Positions 16,822 to 26,500 of a stretch of DNA of 48,436 nt are shown here, in pieces. The notes under the pieces are model-generated. The model ran no database searches. It was given only the letters and a program-made list of their open reading frames with translations, and was not told the origin of the DNA. The translations under genes and the position numbers were made by a program. Source of the stretch: Candidatus Eremiobacterota bacterium (GTDB lineage Bacteria; Vulcanimicrobiota; CADAWZ01; Ess09-12); NCBI GenBank assembly GCA_031082125.1, contig JAVHLM010000044.1, forward strand, positions 1 through 48,436. The letters are read 5' to 3'. Every line of letters begins with the position of its first letter. The first letter of the stretch is position 1.

Positions 16822-19800
16822 TCATAATGGCATTAATAAAACCATATTAAGCAATTCTGGCGCGGGGAAAGCCCCGAGCCTCATTTGTTCTATCTCTTGT
16901 CGCCTTTCCTTCATCCTCTGCTGATGCATCCTCATCTGATTTTCAATTCGTGTCCTTTGACCTTTCTGCGCAGGTGTCTCAAGATCGGGCAATGACATTT
17001 GCGAACCTATTATCTGGAAAAGAGCATTTTCCAGGAACTGGATGCGCCCTTTATTGAATCGCTCCATATCCTCGATCAACACCTCTATATCCTTGTTTCT
17101 TGATTTCTCAACCCTTTCATAATACTCCAGATACTGTTTTCTTATATGTGCTTCCGCCTGGAGCTGAAGTTCTTTGTTCTTTTCTATAAGATTTTTTAAT
17201 GTCTCGCAATGCGCTTCCTTTTGTGGGGCCGTTCTGTCAAGAAATAGTCTTCGCCCAATTTCTTTCTGCACAGTTCCCTCAATATCAACGAAGACTGGCT
17301 CCAGTTCTTCTCGAATTACTCTGCCTCTCTTATCTTCGAAACGCAGAAGAAAATTAAAAATTATTCCCGGTAGACCCGTATAGTCAGCTCGCAGGCAGGC
17401 AACCTGACTAGAAAGTTCACTGGCTTTTACCCTTCTACAATAATGAACCATTCTTTCCAATAAGGGGTGGCCAAAAGCAAGGAAATCAGGCTGCTGATTC
17501 CTGGACCAATCTTCCGTCGCAATTAACCTGCTAAAGGTGACACGTGGGTATGAAGAGGGAAGCTTATCATCTCTTATGACCGAGGGGACGATAAGCCTGA
17601 AAATATCCCTATTATTCGTTGGATGCAGAATTCTTCCGTTTTTATCTCCTGTTCCATCATCTCCAAAAACCCGCAAGAATAATTTTACAAACTCCTGAAC
17701 ATCTTTAGCGCCGGGAATTGCCTTTTCTGATTGCACAATGGCGCCATTCATTATCCCAATATCTTCGCGGGAGAATTCTCGGCATCCAGATAAGAACTGC
17801 GTCTCCTGAATCTGGCGGGCAATCTCATCCATCTTCTTCAGTTCTTTTTCGGCGATAATGCCGACTGATTTTTCATCGATATTCTTATCTAGAACTCGCA
17901 GGATTAGATCATCAAGTGAGATTCTTTCCAGCACACCAAGAACCTCAGCCATATTTCCCAATTGCCTTCTTATGGTTTCGATCTTTTCCTGAAGAAGCGT
18001 GAAAATCTGTGCTTCTTTTGAGCCGCTGATCATCAGGTTGTATATTTGTGCTATATATTTTTGTCCGTATCTATGGATGCGGCCGATTCTCTGCTCCAAC
18101 CTGTTCGGATTCCAAGGTAGCTCATAATTGATGAGATTATGGCAATATCGCTGCAAATTGAGGCCTTCAGAAGCTGCATCCGTGGCAAGAAGAATCCTTG
18201 TATCTGGCTCATTGAATCGCCTTTCTGCATAAAGCTTTGAACCTAATTCATCTTCATCTTCACCTAGCGGCATCCCTCCATGAATCACCACAATTGCTTC
18301 TTTATTCATAAAGAACTCATTTTCAAGTTTTGCTTTCAAAAAATTTAGCGTGTCTCGATATTCAGTAAATATTATCACTTTATCTGCGGGATTGCTTGTA
18401 AACAATTTCTTTAGAAATTCTCTGAGCCATTTGTACTTGCTGTCCTCACCGGAGTGCATCAATTTCTCTACTTTTTCCAGAAGAGCGCGTAATGTCTTAA
18501 TCTCTTTTGTTCTCTCAGCATGGCTTGCCTGAATGCGCCGGGTTTCTATGTAGCGTTCGACAAATTCTCGGTCTTCTTCTTCCAGGTAGTCTCCGCGCTC
18601 ATAACTCTTAAGCAGCCTCTTGATTTCCTGTTTTTCAGGAGCGTTTGTCTTCGTCGCGGTTCTTTCGTCGACAATGCTATCGATTCGTCGCTTCAATGTC
18701 TCCCTGAGGGCGGCTGGGCTGGAAACCATTCTTTTTTGAACGAGGGTCAGAAGGAATCTGCCTGCATTCAATTCTGACTTGCTGATGCTTTGTTTCCGGC
18801 TCAGTTGAGACCACTCTGTACCCGTAAATGATGAAACCTCATTGTACAACTGCCTCTCATCGTCAGTGAATTCTATTGCCTGTGGATGAGGCTCACGATC
18901 TTTGAATTTCTTCACAAGCTCGCCCTGCTGGTTTATTTCGAAAATTGTCTCTTTCCCTCTGCGGATCATCACCTTATCAATCCTCTGTCGCGCGTCCTGT
19001 CGATCAAGATCACTTGCTTCGGCAAACATAAAGGGGTCGATGAGGTTTAAGATATTGAAAAAGTGCTCTGGGTTACCTGAATGTGGCGTCGCAGTGAGCA
19101 GCAGGAGATTCTCACAACGGTCCTGAAGCTCCTTGGCTAGATCCGCTCTATTTGAATCTGTTGATACATAATGGGCTTCGTCAATAATCATCAAATCCCA
19201 GAGCTTTTCAGTGCTTGTTAGTTTATCAAATACCTTATTGGAATTTTTTTGTGACAACCCGCTTCCTTCATATTGAGGCTTAATCCAGTCAATTGATGTT
19301 ATTATCGAGTCCTTTGCGAGCCAGGGATTCAGATTCTCATCAACCAGCTCCTGTATACCTTCCATTTTGCGACTATTATATATGAAGAAATTCCTGTGGA
19401 AGTGACGCTTCATTTCCTTTTTCCACTGATCCTGGAGGGATGCTGGACATATAATAAGAATGCGGGCACCCCTTCCTCGGGCAGTCAACTCCTGCATAAT
19501 AAGGCCCGCTTCAATAGTCTTGCCCAGACCAACGTCATCGGCGATAAGGAACCGCTGTCGAAGCGATTCCATAACCTTTTTTACTGCTATGAGCTGGTAT
19601 GGCTCTGGAATCATAGTTGAGTTGCTTATACTCAACAATTTGTCATATTCATAAACCAGAGACAATAGCGTTGCATAAGTGAATAGATGATAATGATCGA
19701 TGTGCCCTATCCGTTCAGCGCTAACACCGGACTGTATTGGCTCCATATTTGTATATGGATAAATAAACCCCTGCGGTCTGCCTCCAGAATCAGGATAGAG

Positions 19801-19902
19801 ACGGATCGTGAATGTCCCGTCATTGTTATTAGAAACCGACAGAACTTCCCACTCAATGTTGCGACATCGGACTTTACACCCAACATCAAAGGGTGCGTTC
19901 AT
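16822..19902 (-). CDS. DrmD-like SNF2-family helicase
   Basis: The 1026-residue protein begins with FDVGCKVRCRNIEWEVLSV, typical of DrmD/HepA-like proteins. It has a Walker A DVGLGKT (123-129), DEAH (241-244), TATPHSG (270-276) and a helicase C domain ending QRIGRIHRYGQ (604-614). The C-terminal 300 residues are charged and probably coiled. A SNF2 helicase next to an adenine methylase defines DISARM class 1. The ATG overlaps the stop of the upstream PLD gene (ATGA), so translation is probably coupled. It likely acts as an ATP-driven DNA translocase on incoming DNA, inferred from the family. Confidence 0.85.
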   Translation of the reverse strand: MNAPFDVGCKVRCRNIEWEVLSVSNNNDGTFTIRLYPDSGGRPQGFIYPYTNMEPIQSGVSAERIGHIDHYHLFTYATLLSLVYEYDKLLSISNSTMIPEPYQLIAVKKVMESLRQRFLIADDVGLGKTIEAGLIMQELTARGRGARILIICPASLQDQWKKEMKRHFHRNFFIYNSRKMEGIQELVDENLNPWLAKDSIITSIDWIKPQYEGSGLSQKNSNKVFDKLTSTEKLWDLMIIDEAHYVSTDSNRADLAKELQDRCENLLLLTATPHSGNPEHFFNILNLIDPFMFAEASDLDRQDARQRIDKVMIRRGKETIFEINQQGELVKKFKDREPHPQAIEFTDDERQLYNEVSSFTGTEWSQLSRKQSISKSELNAGRFLLTLVQKRMVSSPAALRETLKRRIDSIVDERTATKTNAPEKQEIKRLLKSYERGDYLEEEDREFVERYIETRRIQASHAERTKEIKTLRALLEKVEKLMHSGEDSKYKWLREFLKKLFTSNPADKVIIFTEYRDTLNFLKAKLENEFFMNKEAIVVIHGGMPLGEDEDELGSKLYAERRFNEPDTRILLATDAASEGLNLQRYCHNLINYELPWNPNRLEQRIGRIHRYGQKYIAQIYNLMISGSKEAQIFTLLQEKIETIRRQLGNMAEVLGVLERISLDDLILRVLDKNIDEKSVGIIAEKELKKMDEIARQIQETQFLSGCREFSREDIGIMNGAIVQSEKAIPGAKDVQEFVKLFLRVFGDDGTGDKNGRILHPTNNRDIFRLIVPSVIRDDKLPSSYPRVTFSRLIATEDWSRNQQPDFLAFGHPLLERMVHYCRRVKASELSSQVACLRADYTGLPGIIFNFLLRFEDKRGRVIREELEPVFVDIEGTVQKEIGRRLFLDRTAPQKEAHCETLKNLIEKNKELQLQAEAHIRKQYLEYYERVEKSRNKDIEVLIEDMERFNKGRIQFLENALFQIIGSQMSLPDLETPAQKGQRTRIENQMRMHQQRMKERRQEIEQMRLGAFPAPELLNMVLLMPL

Positions 19903-20792
19903 TTACTGCACCTTCTTTTGAACATCCTGATCAGCCCATCTGACAGTCTCCTGTCCAATGAAAAACCACATTCCGCTGAAGAACATATGATCCTTAGATT
20001 CAATCCTTTATGGATTTGCATTCCCGAATTGCAGAGAGGGCAAGACAAATCCAGTGATATATCATCTGGGTCATCCGACAAACCACCTGTCGACTCTTTG
20101 TAAGATGATGATCCCGAACATGAGGGGCTATTTTTGCATAGCCACATGGCGATATTTCTATATAATTTCATTTCAGCGCCACATTCAGGACATTCTTGAT
20201 CTGCCAGGGTTTTGATATTCGTGTCATTTTCATTTAAATCTGATGATGCCTTATGAAATACCTCGATCTTTAGATCGGAAAGCAATTCTTTCACGAGATC
20301 TTGACATTCGACACGTAGCATGGATTCTTTTGTTTCGTTATGGGATAATATGTTTAGACTCCCATGCCAGACGATCTTTTCATCAATAAATGCAATTTTT
20401 TCATGCATACCTGCTCGCTCGTGAACGATAGCACCGGCATTCGTAAGACAATTTTCAACTCCTTCGTAGTGGTTTCTAATTTCAAAAGGTTGCTCCGCCT
20501 TTGGCTTTACAAAGATAAGAATCTCGACCTGCCTTGCGGAAAGAGAAGAGAATATCGAATAATATCTACTTGCTCTGCGCTGCGAAAGAAAAGGAGATAG
20601 GATGATTACCTGATTTTCAGAATGAGCTAGATCGTTGATGAAAGATTCATGAAAATCCGCATCAGAACAATGGATCATATCTATTCGTTCTATGATCATA
20701 AATTTGATTGGATTCAGAACTTGGATTGTAGGTGAATAATTCTGTTTATGATGAAGATACCTATCGGTCTTTAATTTATTGATTATGTTCAA
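19899..20792 (-). CDS. DrmC-like phospholipase D-family protein with two zinc ribbons, possibly 5'-truncated
   Basis: The 297-residue protein has one HKD motif: H130, K132, D137, then GSLN (144-147). One HKD copy means it must dimerise for catalysis. VIILSPFLSQRRA before it is usual in PLD nucleases attached to helicases. Two zinc ribbons follow, with cysteines 201/204/219/225 and 251/254/270/275. The frame begins at TTG 20792 with AAGGA four bases upstream. It is open further back to an in-frame stop at 20823-20825, inside the IS91 remnant. A start at ATG 20699 lacks a ribosome site. The original N-terminus may have been lost to the IS91 event. It is first in the defence operon, overlapping the SNF2 gene by four bases. 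Confidence 0.75.
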   Translation of the reverse strand: MNIINKLKTDRYLHHKQNYSPTIQVLNPIKFMIIERIDMIHCSDADFHESFINDLAHSENQVIILSPFLSQRRASRYYSIFSSLSARQVEILIFVKPKAEQPFEIRNHYEGVENCLTNAGAIVHERAGMHEKIAFIDEKIVWHGSLNILSHNETKESMLRVECQDLVKELLSDLKIEVFHKASSDLNENDTNIKTLADQECPECGAEMKLYRNIAMWLCKNSPSCSGSSSYKESTGGLSDDPDDISLDLSCPLCNSGMQIHKGLNLRIICSSAECGFSLDRRLSDGLIRMFKRRCSK

Positions 20793-20946
20793 AAATCCTT
20801 CAATAACCTGAACTTTTCTCGCTCAATACTGTATTACGGGCATTGGTCGAAGAAATCCAGGGGCCTGCGGAAAAAAAGGGAGGAAGCGCTTCCCGGCCAG
20901 GAGTTCACCGTAGCGGAGCCTTCACTTTCCTCAAAAGCCTGCCGCA

Positions 20947-20997
20947 TACCCAGTCGGGCATAAGAAATTCACAAATCAAAGATTTGGAATTTCTACA
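20947..20997 (+). repeat. Two-stem-loop element (51 bp), variant stem
   Basis: The unit TACCCAGTCGGGCATAA has CCC-AGTC-GGG as a mini-hairpin. It is followed by GAAATTC-AC-AAATC / AAA / GATTT-GG-AATTTC and TACA. It is absent from the same place in copy A (about 1595), where the transposase reads straight through, so its insertion boundaries are directly visible. Confidence 0.75.
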
Positions 20998-21103
20998 GGC
21001 GCTGGTCGGCCCTCATAAGAAAAATATGGGAAACAGACCCGCTTGTCAGCAGGGCATGCGGAGGCTCGATGAAAATAATCTCCTTCATTGACGACTTTCC
21101 GGT

Positions 21104-21162
21104 TTACTGACGCACATCATACCCCCAGGTATGATGATGCCGTCAGTAATGCTCTGTGAGTA
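21104..21162 (-). repeat. Two-stem-loop element (long form) in remnant C
   Basis: Identical to 1704-1762 and at the same transposase position, so it was present before the IS91 copies separated. Confidence 0.65.
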
Positions 21163-21265
21163 GGATCAAGAAAATCCTCACCCATCTGAACCTGTGGCAT
21201 ATCCCCTGCAATGAGCGCCCGCCGCCCGGGATGAGCGCGTATTCAGAAGATGAGCAAGCTGAGCG

Positions 21266-21316
21266 TACCCAGGGGGGCATCACTGATGCACAAATCGCAG
21301 ATTTGGCATCAGTACA
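21266..21316 (+). repeat. Two-stem-loop element (51 bp) in the tail of remnant C
   Basis: Identical to 1866-1916 and at the same place in the transposase tail. Confidence 0.65.
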
Positions 21317-21373
21317 TCTGCGCACCAAAGACCCCTATGCCGATTACTATTTCCTCGACGTGGTTCTCGGACG

Positions 21374-21603
21374 CAACTGAAGATATAAGGGGCAGTAAGG
21401 GCTCTGGTTCTGCGCGTACAGGATCGGGGTTTTCTGCTCGCTATTCCGCCTTTTTCCTCGCATCGACACACCGCTTCCCGGAATTCTTCTCTCTTTGCCC
21501 CCTTTTCGCCACCCTTCGCCGGAAAATTTCCAGACTTTTCCCGAAATTTCTTGTATAATTTTTCCGGAGGCCGGGGGGCGCCGAAATCTAAGTTCCTATA
21601 AAT
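21374..21603 (+). repeat. IS91 right end, copy C
   Basis: A 230-bp right end whose last base abuts the stop codon (TGA, 21605-21603) of a minus-strand gene, so that gene's product is not fused to the repeat frame. Confidence 0.8.
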
Positions 21604-21962
21604 CACGGAAGAAGCTCCCCTTCCCCGGCGGGCCCGGCATTCTCCTCCTCGGTGTAGAAGAAATCATAGACTGACTGCAGAGCTTTTATGCTGAGAAGGA
21701 GAAGCCATTCCATGAGCCCCATGGTCCGGGCTGCCCCTCTCTCCGGGGATGCCGTCAGGGCCGTCATGAGACGCGTCTGCATCCTGCCGATCAGTGAGCG
21801 GGCGCCGGAGCTGAAAACTGCCTGGTCATTATGAGCATGCGGTAACAGCGCTGATCCCGGTGCCTGAACGGCAGAGGCGCCTGGAAGCCTTACCACGGCT
21901 CCTTTTCTCCGCACAAGCTTGAGAAGGCCGTCAAATTCAGAGGTGCTGCCTTCATTGCTCAT
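21603..21962 (-). CDS. Hypothetical small protein with a hydrophobic C-terminal segment
   Basis: I do not recognise this 119-residue protein. The ATG at 21962 follows AGGAGACCCCCC, the same leader as the divergent gene at 22190. Residues about 80-105 (GLMEWLLLLSIKALQSVYDF) could be an amphipathic or membrane helix. The end is acidic (TEEENAGPAGEGELLP). The IS91 end reaches exactly to its stop codon, so its terminator and any downstream partner are gone. Confidence 0.5.
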   Translation of the reverse strand: MSNEGSTSEFDGLLKLVRRKGAVVRLPGASAVQAPGSALLPHAHNDQAVFSSGARSLIGRMQTRLMTALTASPERGAARTMGLMEWLLLLSIKALQSVYDFFYTEEENAGPAGEGELLP

Positions 21963-22015
21963 GGGGGGTCTCCTGTCAAGGGGGGATATGTTAATAGTAC
22001 GATCCGGTGATGAAC

Positions 22016-22041
22016 AAAATGTTACGAAATCGTAACATTTT
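22016..22041. promoter_or_regulatory. Perfect 12-bp inverted repeat between divergent genes
   Basis: AAAATGTTACGA and TCGTAACATTTT are exact inverse copies separated by two bases. The spacer is too short for a normal terminator loop, so a symmetric dimeric repressor or activator site is more likely. It lies 54 bp upstream of the gene at 21962 and about 150 bp upstream of the gene at 22190. Confidence 0.5.
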
Positions 22042-22189
22042 TCTGAATTTTTATGTCCCATAGCCTTGAAACTGGAATGGAACGAACGGGCAGGGGGCAT
22101 GGACCTCTCTCGTGCCTGGGCAGGCAGGCAAACCCACCGCTCAGGGTGAATATTCCCGGGCCACCCCATGAGATTGAGAGGAGACCCCC

Positions 22190-22849
22190 ATGGACAGAAG
22201 AAATGACAAGGAGGGCGCCACCTTCGCCGCGCCCGGTGATCTCCTCTTCTCGCTCCCCACGATATGCGACTGGATGCCCCCCCTCACGGAGAGAATCCTT
22301 TACTCCGGCGAGATCCTCGCCCTCCATGAGGACGACTGGCGGCAGGTCGAATTGATTGCCTACGAGTACTGCGATGATATCGAGGCAATGCTGGCGGGCA
22401 TTTACGATATTTATGAGAAGGAACGCTCTCCCGGCGGAGCTTTCCGCAGGATTTTCGTCCGCGACAGAATCGCCGACCCGCTGAGCCTGAAGTCCATCAA
22501 GGTCGATACGCTCCGGACGCACTTTCAGGACGCTACCGACTATCACTTCCTGGGATATGAAGCCTTTGAGGGAATCGTCGAGGGGGGATTCACCTGGAGG
22601 ACCGGAGGGGGCCTTCTCGTCTACGGCCGCCATGCCGGCAATGTGCTCCATACGCTCTGCCTGGAGATCCTCGGGCGGGGACCGGGGCTTGAAAAAGACA
22701 GGCAGGTTCTCGAGGATTTCTGCAGAGCTCACCGCCTCGTGCTCGTAGACTGGTGCTTCTGTGAAGCCTTGCTCCCTCAAGAAGAGGGCTTCAGGACCTA
22801 CTTCTCACCTTCAGGCCGGGGCTACCGCTCCATCGGCAGGCGCCCCTGA
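22190..22849 (+). CDS. Hypothetical protein
   Basis: I cannot assign a family to this 219-residue protein. The ATG at 22190 follows GAGGAGACCCCC. It is soluble and acidic in the first half (ALHEDDWRQVELIAYEYCDD), has a glycine-rich middle (VEGGFTWRTGGGLLVYGRHA), and ends in a cysteine/aromatic-rich region (LVLVDWCFCEALL). There is no signal peptide. Its start mirrors that of the gene at 21962 across a palindrome, suggesting joint control. Confidence 0.6.
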   Translation: MDRRNDKEGATFAAPGDLLFSLPTICDWMPPLTERILYSGEILALHEDDWRQVELIAYEYCDDIEAMLAGIYDIYEKERSPGGAFRRIFVRDRIADPLSLKSIKVDTLRTHFQDATDYHFLGYEAFEGIVEGGFTWRTGGGLLVYGRHAGNVLHTLCLEILGRGPGLEKDRQVLEDFCRAHRLVLVDWCFCEALLPQEEGFRTYFSPSGRGYRSIGRRP

Positions 22850-23076
22850 AAGCGCCCCCGCCGCTTGAATGCCCGCCTCGGGCTTTAAATCTACAAAACT
22901 CACCTCCTGCCGGTCCCATGGCACCTCAGCCATCCTCAAAGGTGGCGAGCACCTGCCGGAAAAGTTAACAGAGATCGCATAATTTGTTACATCCTTGCCA
23001 TGAGAACGTTACATGAAAGAGGTACCATGAAAGGGTGGCAGGTGCTACAGCATATTCAACCGAGGAGGACCTTGCG

Positions 23077-23448
23077 ATGGATGACCACAGAGCGCTTGAA
23101 ATCATCGGCTCCCTTGCCGACGGCACCGATCCTTTGACGGGGGAGGTTTTTCCCGACGTGAGCCCTTACCAGCGGGGCGACACCATAAGGGCCCTGGCCA
23201 GGGCCATGGAGGCGCTGGCTCTTACGGCGAGATGGCGCGAAAAGAGGAAGGCCCTGCCGGAGCGTGCGGGAAAGCCCTGGGACGACGGGGAGACCGAAGC
23301 GCTCATAAGACGCTTCGACGAGGGTTATTCCATTATCGAGATTGCCAGGGAGCACCGGCGCACAAGGGGGGCCATAGAGAACCAGCTCGCGAGGCTGGGG
23401 AAGATATCCTTCAGTGACGTAAAGAGCGGCGCAAGGCGGCAGGCATAG
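23077..23448 (+). CDS. Small protein with a C-terminal helix-turn-helix/Myb-like segment
   Basis: The 123-residue product has an N-terminal module EIIGSLADGTDPLTGEVFPD...YQRGDTIRALARAMEAL, found in several bacterial DNA-repair or regulator proteins. A DNA-binding-like segment follows: KPWDDGETEALIRRFDEGYS and IIEIAREHRRTRGAIENQLARLG. The ATG at 23077 was preferred over the GTG at 23035 because GAGGAGG lies eight bases upstream. It is probably a regulator or DNA-associated protein. It converges on the kinase gene, with about 60 bp between the stops. Confidence 0.6.
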   Translation: MDDHRALEIIGSLADGTDPLTGEVFPDVSPYQRGDTIRALARAMEALALTARWREKRKALPERAGKPWDDGETEALIRRFDEGYSIIEIAREHRRTRGAIENQLARLGKISFSDVKSGARRQA

Positions 23449-23510
23449 CGGCACAGGCATGAGCCAGGATTCACAGGCAGAGCGAGAGCCGCTGCGAAGC
23501 CCGGGGGGCC

Positions 23511-26500
23511 CTATTTACGGGGGTCCCCTTGTAAATAGGGGTTTTCAGGTTTTCCCGGCTCCTTCGCGAAGAGGCTGAAAAGGTCCTCCCACCTGAGGGC
23601 CCTTATGTCCTCCAGAAAGACGCTGTTGTAGTAGTAATTCACCACCTCCACCTGACCCTGGGGGACTTCGCCGCCCCGGCAGTCAAAGAAGAACCGGGGG
23701 ATCACCACGAGGGACTGGTCACTGTCGTACTTGAGGAGGTAAGCTCCCCTGTTGTATGCCTGCGGTATGAGGGCATTCACAGGGGGGCAGGCCTTGACGT
23801 ACTTCGCATTCATGATCGTTCCCTCGAGACGCTCCAGATCGATGGGATAGCCGTCGGACCACTCATACTCATAAGAGAGAGAGAAGCGGAATCTCCTCTC
23901 CTTCCTTTCCTTCTCGAGGTCCTTGAAATGAACCTGGTAATAGAGCCACTGGAACTTGGGAAGGATCCTCCGCTCGTACCTGTTCACGAGAGTGATATTG
24001 TCCGAGCACGTGACAGGGGGCTCAGGGCCCGGGCCGTAATAGATCGATATCTTGGGGAGGCTCTCAGGGGGGATTCCCTCGCCCATGATGATGACCCTCA
24101 TCCTTGAGGGAATCTCACTGTGCTGCTCGATGAAGAGATAGGTGGGAAGGGGCCCTCCCGCCAGGCGGTTCCGGACCAGGACGGCCCGGGCCTCGCCGGC
24201 GCTCCCCTCTTTTGCCTGGCGACCCAGGTAAGCCTTGTAAAGGGGTTTTGCATCCCTGAAGCGCCCGGTGATATCAAGGCTCCAGGCCCACGTGAGCCAT
24301 TCATCGGCCTTGAGGGCGCCGGGGCTCTTTTCCCTGAGCTTCCCGGAGAGCTGCGCCACCTTGTCCCAGTACCGCAGCACCGCCGCGCAGTCCCTCATTT
24401 TCCTCATATAGACCTCGTTGCCTGCCGTCACGGGGTCGATGCCGGCCGCCTCAAGGCAGCGGAAAGCGTCGCCATAACTCTCATGGGCATAATGCTTTAT
24501 GCCAAGGAGGAGGCCGGCTTCGATCACGCTTGGAGAAGAAGCAAGCTCTGCCACATTGGCATTGCTTCCCTTCTCGGCGTACGCCTTCTTTATCTCCCGG
24601 GAAGCCTTCTTCACGATGGGATCGACAAGCGCGTCGGCCTGTTCCGTGGCATTCATCGAGTAAAGCCTGTCAACAAGGGATGCCCTGTCAGCCAGAGATG
24701 AGGCCATGTGTTTGATCTGGTAGAGGGCCAGGGGGATTGCGAGCTTTGAGCCGGCTCCCCCGCTGTAGAACGAGAGAAGATCCCGGTAATAGCGCGCCTT
24801 GTCCCGCTTCTCAAAAAGAGGGGCCCGGGCATTGAGCTCGCCGAGCAGCGCCTTCCCCGCGGGCTTATCACTGACGGCGCCGAGAAGCTCTCCCATCTCC
24901 CTGAAATACCCGCGGGCGGCAGGAAGATCACCCCGGCACTCGCAGCAGTATCCCCTGTAAAAGAGGGACGCCGCCAGGACCTCGTAATCGCATGAAAGGG
25001 GAATGCACAGGCCGCCATGGGCCAGGAAAAGGAACTCGTCAGGGACCATCAGGAAGCCTGCCGGGTCCCCGGCGCCGCCCCCCCGGGGAGAGGACTTGAA
25101 AGCCTTGATGACCGACGGTGAGAACAGAGAAGGGTCAGGTGAAAATCTGACGCTGAAGGAGGGGAACTTCATGGCCTCAAAGTCTCCGCTCAGCTCAAGC
25201 AACTGTGCCTGGCCCGCCATGAAGGCGAGTTTTTCGGCATCCAGGGAGGTTTTCTCTCCAAGGAGCCTTGAGGCCATGAGGTACTTGGCTCCCATCCCGT
25301 GGTAGTCCTTGATCTCGGCCTTTTTCCTGGCGGCATCAAGGCTCTCGTAAAACTTCTCCATGGTGGCGTCTACGGGCACCCCCGATGATCTCCATCCCAT
25401 GAGGGTTTTCATGGGATTCTTCCTGATCATTTCCCTTTGCTTTGCAGCCGAGGCAACGTTCAGCGCCTCAAAGGAGAGGGAGAGATTCATGAAGGCGGCG
25501 CAGGCAAAGAGCGCAAGGCCTGCCCTCACAAAGATCTTGAAACGGGGGAAGAAGAAGAAGAAAAGGGCTACGATGAGCGCCATGGCTCCTCCACTATACC
25601 CCACCGCAAGGGGGCCGAACACTTTAAGGAGCGTGAGGGGAAAATAGATGACGCTGGCGAGGGGACCCGTGGCCTGCAGAGAGCTCTCGGTGAGCTGACC
25701 TCTCAGGGTATCATACTGGAGAGAGAGGCTAAACCACAGTATGGTAAAGAGGAGTGCAAGGCCTGCCGTTCCTGCGCCATGCAGCAAGCGGGGCGACCAT
25801 GGGCCCTTCGGCCTGCCGGCCTCTTCCTGGAGGGAGCCCAGGAGGAAAAGAAGTGAGAAGAAGAGCGAAAAGCCCGCCGAAAGAGCAACGAAGGCTATCC
25901 TGTTGCTGAAAATAAAGGAGCCTTCGGCAGGTTTAAGGAGGGGGCCCACAAAGACAAGGGTGGGAAAGGCAAAGAAGCTTGCCATGATGACAAGGCGCAT
26001 GTCTGACCTCTGGGAGCGCGAGAGCCCCGCCGAGAGAATGAAGAGCAGGGCGTCAGTGATGACGGTGAAAGACAGGAACGCGGCAAAGACGGCGGCAGTG
26101 CCGGCGAAGAAGGGCGCCGCAGCCGCCCCCGCATTCAGGCGGCTCCCCATGAGGACAAGCCCGCCGAAGAGCCCGCTGTAAAAGAGAAGAGTCGCTTTTC
26201 TGAGGCGCTCCCGGTGAATGAGGAGCGCCAGCGCCAGTGCGGGGAGAAAAAGAGCCGCCATAAGAGACCATTGTGGAGCGCCCGGGAGCCTGAGAAAACC
26301 GCCCATCCAGACAAGGCCCGATATGACGGGGATGATGAGGAAGAGGGTGCTTGCGATGGCAGGTGACAGGCCCCTGAGGATCGTGGGCCTGTACTGCACG
26401 GTGACGGGCACGGTGATCTTTGAGGCTTCCGTCGAGACGGTTACGGAGGTCACGACGGATTCACCACGGGGGAAGCAGCCCGGCAGGGTCTTGACCTTCA

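Larger units (their letters stand above)
20820..21603 (+). mobile_element. IS91 remnant C: 5'-truncated transposase and full right end
   Basis: The transposase homology starts at about residue 314 of the complete copy (ILYYGHWSKKSRGLRKKREE), runs to the hairpin stop at 21108-21110, and includes the in-frame tail to 21380 and the right end to 21603. A 51-bp hairpin element at 20947-20997 adds a further stop. From 21060 to 21603 it is almost identical to copy A, so the copies are recent relatives. Its left edge lies about 30 bp upstream of the defence operon. Confidence 0.85.

Noticed and set aside
6622-20792. BREX or classic type I restriction system
   Set aside because: There is no PglZ, BrxC, BrxA/B, HsdR or HsdS. 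The SNF2-methylase-DUF1998-PLD set points to DISARM-like systems.
19899-20792. Dpd (7-deazaguanine) system, which also has PLD and SNF2 genes
   Set aside because: No queuosine-type modification genes or DpdA are present, and an adenine methylase fills the modification role.
22022-22780. 252-codon minus frame opposite the gene at 22190
   Set aside because: The plus-strand gene has the better ribosome site, start and codon pattern. The minus frame has no convincing start.
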